From Acetivibrio cellulolyticus CD2 (GTDB taxonomy: Bacteria > Bacillota > Clostridia > Acetivibrionales > Acetivibrionaceae): a stretch of DNA of 64,000 nucleotides. Positions 58,868-64,000 of the stretch are shown piece by piece. Both the position numbers and the translations under genes were made by a program. The notes below the pieces were generated by a model, which saw nothing but the letters and a program-made list of their open reading frames with translations, did no database searches and had not been told where the DNA came from. Positions within the stretch are counted from its first letter, which is position 1; each line of letters opens with the position of its first letter. The DNA lies in the NCBI RefSeq assembly GCF_000179595.2, contig NZ_JH556653.1, forward strand, positions 966,959 to 1,030,958. Direction: 5' to 3'.

Positions 58868-60502
58868 TCATTCTATATAAGTCCAGTATAACTCTATATC
58901 CTGTATAGCACTGCTTCCTCTTAAAAAGCCCTTTACATCCGGCTTTAATGCGTAACTATTGTATATATAATATAAGGGACATATCGGCATACTTTTAAAT
59001 AATAGTTTTTCAGCCTCACTAAGCAAATTCATTCTCTTTTTGTCATCGGTTTCTTTCCTGGCGTTACTAAGAATACTGTCAAAATCGGGATTGTTATAGC
59101 CTGCAACATTAAAATAGTTTTCTGTTTCAAAGATCTCTAAAAATGAAGTGGGATCGTTGTAATCTCCTGACCACATCAGAAGTGCCATCTGGTAATCTTT
59201 CTGCATCATTTTATCCTGAATAGACTCAAAGGACATTGTTTGTATTTCAACTTCCATACCCAGGTTTTTTCTCCACATCTCCTGAATGGCCTGTGCATCC
59301 CTTTTTGATGTTTCCATATCTTCTACCAATAAGGTCAATTTCGGCATATCTTTAAGTCCCAACTCAACAAGAGATTTCAAAGCATAACTTTCAGCTTCTG
59401 CTGTATTATCCCCTCTAAAAAGATCACCCGTTTCATCTCTAAAAGCTTTGTCCACCCCTCTTACAACAGGATTGACAAATCCTAAAGCTTCCTTTGAGCC
59501 ATCTTTTACTACTTTATCAACAAGGTTCTTACGGTCAATGCCCAAGGCTATAGCCCTTCTCAAATTTTCATTTTTAAGCAGCGGATCTGCATTATTAATT
59601 GAAATATACTGAGTTGCTCCAACATTATAATTCTCTACCTTGTCTCCATTAGCCTTAAGTTCATCAATCTGATGAGCTTCTGTAATACTCACAACATCTA
59701 TTTCTCCCGCTTTGAATGACGTTATAGCAGAAGAATTGTCAGCAATTACTCTGAAATTAACTTTATCAAGCTTGATATTTTCCTCATTCCAATAGTTCTC
59801 GTTTTTCTCAAGCACTATATTCTGACCGTGATTCCATTCCTTTATGGCAAAAGGCCCGTTGCCCAATATGTTTTGCGCTTCTGCCCCATATGTACTTATT
59901 TTGCTAACCAGCGGCTGGTTTCCATAGAACTTCATATTTACCGGCATAAATACGCTGCTGCATACAAGGTCAAGAAAGTATGGAGTAGGCTGCTTTAACT
60001 TTACAACCAAAGTTTTGTCGTCCTTGGCCTCTATACCTACAGCTTCTTTCTTTCCATCTTCATAAGAATATTGTTCGGCTCCTTCTATACAAAGGAGCAA
60101 ATACCCTAAAAGTGCAGGCTGATGATCTGCAGGTTTAGGATCAAGTGCCCTTAGCCACGCCTCTTTAAAGTCAGTTGCCGTAATTTGTGAGCCATCTGCC
60201 CAACGTGCTTCTCTTAAATGAAAAGTATATACAAGTTTATCCTCGCTAATATCCCATGATTTCGCAACCCCGGGCATCGGAATGCCTTCCTTATCCTTTC
60301 GGCACAAGCCTTCAAATACTGCATTTACCACTCTCATAGGAATAACATCGGTAACTAGCTGCGGATCCAATATTTGAGGCTCTCCCCCAAGACTAATTGA
60401 TATCTCCTGCAAAACTGCCTCTTTAGTATTACATCCTGTAAAAAACATGCTAAAACACATTAAAAATATTATAAGTACCAAAATGCCTTTGTTAAACCTC
60501 AT
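58868..60502 (-). CDS. Oligopeptide-binding lipoprotein (family 5, OppA/DppA type)
   Basis: 544 residues with a lipoprotein signal (ILVLIIFLMCFSMFFTGC, lipid-modified Cys near residue 24). The body is typical of family 5 binding proteins: ISLGGEPQILDPQLVTDV, VAKSWDISEDKLVYTFHLRE, LRRAIALGIDRKNLVD and the final ICPLYYIYNSYALKPDVKGF. It captures peptides outside the cell and passes them to the permeases encoded downstream. GGGGGATTTG precedes the ATG. It is the first gene of a four-gene operon. Confidence 0.93.
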   Translation of the reverse strand: MRFNKGILVLIIFLMCFSMFFTGCNTKEAVLQEISISLGGEPQILDPQLVTDVIPMRVVNAVFEGLCRKDKEGIPMPGVAKSWDISEDKLVYTFHLREARWADGSQITATDFKEAWLRALDPKPADHQPALLGYLLLCIEGAEQYSYEDGKKEAVGIEAKDDKTLVVKLKQPTPYFLDLVCSSVFMPVNMKFYGNQPLVSKISTYGAEAQNILGNGPFAIKEWNHGQNIVLEKNENYWNEENIKLDKVNFRVIADNSSAITSFKAGEIDVVSITEAHQIDELKANGDKVENYNVGATQYISINNADPLLKNENLRRAIALGIDRKNLVDKVVKDGSKEALGFVNPVVRGVDKAFRDETGDLFRGDNTAEAESYALKSLVELGLKDMPKLTLLVEDMETSKRDAQAIQEMWRKNLGMEVEIQTMSFESIQDKMMQKDYQMALLMWSGDYNDPTSFLEIFETENYFNVAGYNNPDFDSILSNARKETDDKKRMNLLSEAEKLLFKSMPICPLYYIYNSYALKPDVKGFLRGSSAIQDIELYWTYIE

Positions 60503-60740
60503 GACAGCAAATCCCCCTTGTAAGTTTTTCAGTACTTGACAGGATATTTAATGATATACACAAGTTGACTGCTAAAAAACGACAGAATGCCAAATTTGAA
60601 GGTATACCTTAAGAAGTGGAGTTTAAAAGATAATAACCCTTTCTAAACTTTTCTCCCACTACCTATTTAACAATTAATAGATTGTAAGGAGAAAAAATGA
60701 AAAGCTAAAAGATCATAGGTAATATTATATTTATTCTTAA

Positions 60741-61616
60741 TTAAAAATGTATATCATCCATATTTCCACCTAACCTGTGGACAGATGACTTTATTTCGAG
60801 AAAGGTCTCATAATCAATAGAATTTTTATTCTTTTCTACAAAACCGCGAAGAGCAGGTATTGCCCTCCCGTCACCAAAGTTTCCAAGGCAAATTGCCCCA
60901 AAGAGCTTATTATCCATTTTATTAAAAACACTTTTAATTGTCCTGAATATTAAATCATATAAACTTTTATCCTTTATTGTAAATCCGATTTTAACCAAAG
61001 TGTCTAAAAGATATTCTTCCAAATTTCCAATATCGCTACTTTCATCCAGAATCTCAATAATACGATTTGCCGCACCCGAGCCAAACTGAATCATAGTACC
61101 GCAGATCTCTTCAACTACTATTTCATTATCTTCCTCAAGCTCAAACATAAGCTTGATTAATGGTTCCAAAGAACTAACAGATTGCCACTTTCCAATAGTC
61201 CTGATTGCCATTAATGAGATTATTTGATCATCATCATCGCAAAGAAGGCTCTTGTCAGCTGCCAGTGCTAATAATTCATTAACTGCATCTTCATTAAAGG
61301 TTTTTAATCTATCGTTAAGCGGGTCCGGTATATCGTTATCGCATAGCTGTGCTGCAAGTTTAAACAATTCAACAAGCTGTGCCATATCTGCAATGGATTT
61401 AAAATAACCCTCGGGACTAATACCATCAAGCTCTATCATAGGAGTACTCGCCCATTTTTCAAGGTCTCCAGCAAGATGCTGCCTTATGGTCTCATCCTCA
61501 ATATTTAAAAGTTCATGTGACTTATTACTCATGAAAATTTTGTTGTAACTTTCCTCAACAGCCATGTTGTAGCTTTCGAACAATATTTCCGCCTTTTCCA
61601 ACTCCAAAGCCTCCAT
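60741..61616 (-). CDS. HEAT-repeat-like protein of unknown function
   Basis: 291 residues, acidic and predicted helical throughout, with HEAT-like patterns (LMAIRTIGKWQSVSSLEPLI, IVVEEICGTMIQFGSGAANR, LFGAICLGNFGDGRAIPALR). No signal or membrane part and no known family. It starts 40 bases after the response regulator-GGDEF gene in the same direction, so they may share an operon. The ATG at 61616 lacks a clear ribosome binding site; GGAGG just inside the frame would instead serve a TTG at 61601. A scaffold role is plausible but unproven. Confidence 0.7.
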   Translation of the reverse strand: MEALELEKAEILFESYNMAVEESYNKIFMSNKSHELLNIEDETIRQHLAGDLEKWASTPMIELDGISPEGYFKSIADMAQLVELFKLAAQLCDNDIPDPLNDRLKTFNEDAVNELLALAADKSLLCDDDDQIISLMAIRTIGKWQSVSSLEPLIKLMFELEEDNEIVVEEICGTMIQFGSGAANRIIEILDESSDIGNLEEYLLDTLVKIGFTIKDKSLYDLIFRTIKSVFNKMDNKLFGAICLGNFGDGRAIPALRGFVEKNKNSIDYETFLEIKSSVHRLGGNMDDIHF

Positions 61617-61656
61617 TTTAGTAATAGTGAAAGCATAACTTCCACTAACTTTTACA

Positions 61657-62589
61657 TTAAATCTTTCTTCTATCTTTTACATAAGTACTTCCAGGCAACG
61701 ATTTAGCCTTTTTCTTTATTTCAGCAGCTATTTCTGCAATTTGTATGTGACTGATTAATTCTCTTGATTCATTTGTAACTACTGCCAGTGAAATCGATAT
61801 AAGCGGGAACTTCATAACCTGCCCCTGCCTGTTGCTTGTAACGATATATCCCCTTTGAACATCTTCATCACAGTAAAGGGTCTTTATCTTCTCATCAAAG
61901 TCACTAATTATTCCTCTGCATATGGCTTCCGTTTTATCAGGGGTACTGATAATAACAAAATCATCTCCACCGATATGTCCTATAAAGTCTCCCTGGTTTC
62001 CACAGTTATGAACATTATCCACTACTATATCCGCAGTAAGCTTAATTGCCCTATCACCACTTGCAAAGCCATAAACGTCGTTATACGCCTTAAAGTTATC
62101 AAGGTCACCATATATTACTGCAAACAACATACGCTTTGCTATTCTTTGGTTTATCTCTGTCTGAATTTCTATATTTCCCTGAAGACCTGTAAGCGGATTA
62201 GCCCATCTATTCCTATCAATACGCTTTAGGGTATTTCGCACTCTGCTGACAAGCTCACGGCCGTTAAAGGGCTTGATAATGTAATCATCCGCTCCTATTT
62301 CAAGTCCAGCCAGCTTATCATCTTCATTATCCTGAGCAGTCAGCATAATGATAGGCATTAGATTATTACTTTCATCGTCTCTTAAAATTTTGCAAACTTC
62401 AAAACCGTCCATACCTGGCATAACAACATCAAGAATTACCAGATCGGGCTTTTCTTCCCTAACCTTCTGTATCCCCTGCAGACCATTCGAGGCAATAACG
62501 ACATCATAATCCGCACTACTTAAGATATCAGTGATTAGCTTTGTCATAAATTCAGTATCATCAATTATTAAAATCTTTTTTTTAAACAT
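61657..62589 (-). CDS. Response regulator with GGDEF-type output domain
   Basis: 310 residues: a receiver domain (about 3-120) with phosphoacceptor in LVILDVVMPGMDG, MLTAQD and DYIIKPFNG, then a GGDEF-like domain (about 132-305). The opening NPLTGLQGN and YGDLDNFKAYNDVYGF match the family, and the active-site loop reads GGDDF rather than GGDEF or GGEEF. The DxLTGLxN and D-L-D metal sites are kept, so synthesis of cyclic di-GMP is possible, but the loop change leaves it open. GGGAGTTCTT precedes the ATG. The usual cyclic di-GMP inhibitory site RxxD could not be confirmed. Confidence 0.88.
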   Translation of the reverse strand: MFKKKILIIDDTEFMTKLITDILSSADYDVVIASNGLQGIQKVREEKPDLVILDVVMPGMDGFEVCKILRDDESNNLMPIIMLTAQDNEDDKLAGLEIGADDYIIKPFNGRELVSRVRNTLKRIDRNRWANPLTGLQGNIEIQTEINQRIAKRMLFAVIYGDLDNFKAYNDVYGFASGDRAIKLTADIVVDNVHNCGNQGDFIGHIGGDDFVIISTPDKTEAICRGIISDFDEKIKTLYCDEDVQRGYIVTSNRQGQVMKFPLISISLAVVTNESRELISHIQIAEIAAEIKKKAKSLPGSTYVKDRRKI

Positions 62590-62839
62590 GAATAAGAACT
62601 CCCATTGAAGTATAGTTGTGAAGCCACCGTAATATATATCGGAAAAAAGTACTCAGAAAACAATATTAATTATAAATATTATATATTAAAATCTCCTTTT
62701 TGAAAAGCTATCGAGCCATTCTTATTTAAAAAGTTTATATTATTAATATTATTATATTCTATTCAAACAATAATTAGCAAATTAATAACTAAAAAGTGTT
62801 GTTTTGTGATATACTTATATTTATAAGGGAGTGATATTA

Positions 62840-63061
62840 TTGGCAGAATTTTGTACATGCGGTTCATTAGTGTTGGACGGCTCTTGCACAAACAAAAATT
62901 GCAGCAATAGAGCAGCCGGCAAGCACGGTGCCTCAACAACAAAGAAATCTAAGGCAAAAAAAGACAATTTGGAAGTCAAGGCCAAACCTACTAGAATAAG
63001 AAAAGCATCAAAGTGTATTACCTATAATTTATATGAGACCAAAGAAGAGGATTCTATTTAG
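62840..63061 (+). CDS. Small Cys-rich, Lys-rich protein
   Basis: 73 residues. The first 25 hold four or five cysteines (FCTCGSLVLDGSCTNKNCSN), suggesting a zinc knuckle. The rest is strongly basic (KKSKAKKDNLEVKAKPTRIR), like a nucleic-acid-binding tail. I do not recognise the family. The TTG at 62840 has AAGGGAG 8 bases upstream and is my choice; a GTG at 62831 overlaps that site. It stands alone with a terminator hairpin after it. Confidence 0.65.
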   Translation: MAEFCTCGSLVLDGSCTNKNCSNRAAGKHGASTTKKSKAKKDNLEVKAKPTRIRKASKCITYNLYETKEEDSI

Positions 63062-63111
63062 AATTCTCTTCTCTTTATTTCGCCTCTTTCAAACGAAGTA
63101 AGCAAAGCAAA

Positions 63112-63132
63112 AGCACTCCAATTTGGAGTGCT
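63112..63132. terminator. Hairpin between the small Cys-rich gene and the permease gene
   Basis: AGCACTCCA pairs perfectly with TGGAGTGCT around ATT. It lies between converging genes; the T-runs are short, so efficiency is uncertain. Confidence 0.6.
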
Positions 63133-63194
63133 CTATTAATGTATTTGTTGTATACTGCAGCATCTGTTTAAATCTCAAGCTTACGATTATATTG

Positions 63195-64000
63195 TTAATT
63201 ATACTTTGGGTTCTTTAATACATAATTATCATCTTTAAGCTGCAGAGGCATAACAGCTACTACAATATGTTTGTGTTTGAGAAGCTCGGACTCAATAAAG
63301 ATTCTGGAATTATTATGCAGCATCTTATGCCACCAGGACTTTGTTTCAAATTTCGGCAATATTACTGTTATCATATCGCCCTTCTGGTATTCATATTCAG
63401 CAGATTCTATAAATTTGAGCAACGGCTCAACAACTTTTCTGAAAGGAGAATACTTTACAATCAACGGAATGTCCGTTTTAAGCATAGCATATTTTTCCTG
63501 AATTCTTTCTCCGCTTTCAGCATCTATAGAAACATTAAAAGCTACTACATTATCAGATATCGTTCTTGCATATCTTAAAGCCCTAACACTTGATTTGTTT
63601 ACACTATCAATAGGTACTATAACACGATTTCTATAAACATCTCTTTCAACATTAATAGCCATTAATTCCTCTGGTCTAAATCGAAGCTGCTTTGCTACAG
63701 CAATGTAGTGCTTTTTGACCTTCAGCATTGCAAAAACCATAATTGGAATAAGCACTACTACTATCCACGCACCTTCGTGGAATTTTGCCCAGGCAATTAT
63801 TCCAACAGCAATTGCAGTAACCAAAGCTCCGACACCGTTAATTAAAGCCTTTCCTACCCAATAACTTCCTTTGTACTTCATCCACCTTACAAACATTCCA
63901 GACTGCGACAAAGTAAAGGAAATGAATACGCCTATAGCATACAAACCTATTAATGATGAAACATTCGCCTTAAACAATACAATAAGAAATGTTGCAACAG
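63195..64000 (-). CDS. APC-family amino acid permease, 3' part
   Basis: The C-terminal 268 or so residues of a membrane permease; the frame continues unbroken past the right edge of the window (VATFLIVLFKANVSSLIGLY at the edge). Four hydrophobic helices are visible (SLIGLYAIGVFISFTLSQSG, ALINGVGALVTAIAVGIIAW, WIVVVLIPIMVFAML and part of a fourth). A soluble C-terminal region of about 150 residues with a universal-stress-protein-like character follows (NRVIVPIDSVNKSSVRALRY). This layout is common in clostridial APC permeases with potassium- or amino-acid-transport annotations. Substrate is unknown. Confidence 0.82.
   Translation of the reverse strand, partial: VATFLIVLFKANVSSLIGLYAIGVFISFTLSQSGMFVRWMKYKGSYWVGKALINGVGALVTAIAVGIIAWAKFHEGAWIVVVLIPIMVFAMLKVKKHYIAVAKQLRFRPEELMAINVERDVYRNRVIVPIDSVNKSSVRALRYARTISDNVVAFNVSIDAESGERIQEKYAMLKTDIPLIVKYSPFRKVVEPLLKFIESAEYEYQKGDMITVILPKFETKSWWHKMLHNNSRIFIESELLKHKHIVVAVMPLQLKDDNYVLKNPKYN

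Overview
The window comes from a low-GC, Gram-positive, spore-forming anaerobe of the Clostridia that very probably makes cellulosomes. The evidence is strong AGGAGG-type ribosome binding sites, AT-rich intergenic DNA, Rex, a CwlD-type amidase and a SleL/YaaH-like spore hydrolase (sporulation), an NADH-type trans-2-enoyl-CoA reductase (butyrate-type fermentation), and a secreted protein with a two-repeat dockerin. The species cannot be fixed from the sequence alone; Acetivibrio, Pseudobacteroides or Ruminiclostridium relatives would fit. No tRNA, rRNA or CRISPR array was seen.

Layout. 1-930: remains of a transposon helper ATPase, broken by two frameshifts, abutting a truncated membrane sensor whose response regulator survives (947-1597). 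1847-3034: fabV. 3344-4081: an orphan 3' fragment of an EF-G gene. 4179-9069: a two-component system plus a Bce/FtsX-type ABC transporter, with an in-frame stop in both the ATPase (inside the P-loop) and the permease. 9224-11311: an EF-G paralogue. 11781-15411: an aromatic amino acid operon (DAHP synthase, prephenate dehydrogenase, an EPSP synthase homologue with altered active-site motifs). 15519-21737: rex, an ABC-F ATPase, and two LysM/SH3 cell-wall proteins.

22181-31018 is an RHS/YD-repeat polymorphic toxin with a RelE-like tip and a candidate immunity gene. 31473-34100 holds cwlD and a compact sigma-54 circuit: a PspF-like activator without a sensor domain, divergent from a small secreted protein whose promoter matches the -24/-12 consensus at every position and which has its own terminator. 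34102-44085 is a defence island: type I restriction-modification (hsdM, hsdS, hsdR), an AbiL-like RloA/RloB pair inserted between hsdS and hsdR, a zinc peptidase, and a 208-bp imperfect palindrome.

44365-49722 is the most unusual locus: a 1528-residue secreted protein with dockerin, Fn3, transglutaminase-like, Ig-like and peptidoglycan-binding modules and a glycine-rich membrane-active-looking C-terminus, followed by a HEAT-like candidate immunity gene and a broken small ORF. It reads as a polymorphic toxin that could be carried on a cellulosome. 49910-64000 holds signalling genes (zinc-ribbon cyclase/STAND/TPR protein, GAF histidine kinase, response regulator-GGDEF), an oligopeptide ABC transporter operon, and the 3' part of an APC-family permease.

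Recurring themes are secreted peptidoglycan-targeted modules (five proteins), toxin-immunity style gene pairs, gene decay by single in-frame stops, and a hairpin module found beyond the 3' end of three unrelated minus-strand genes.
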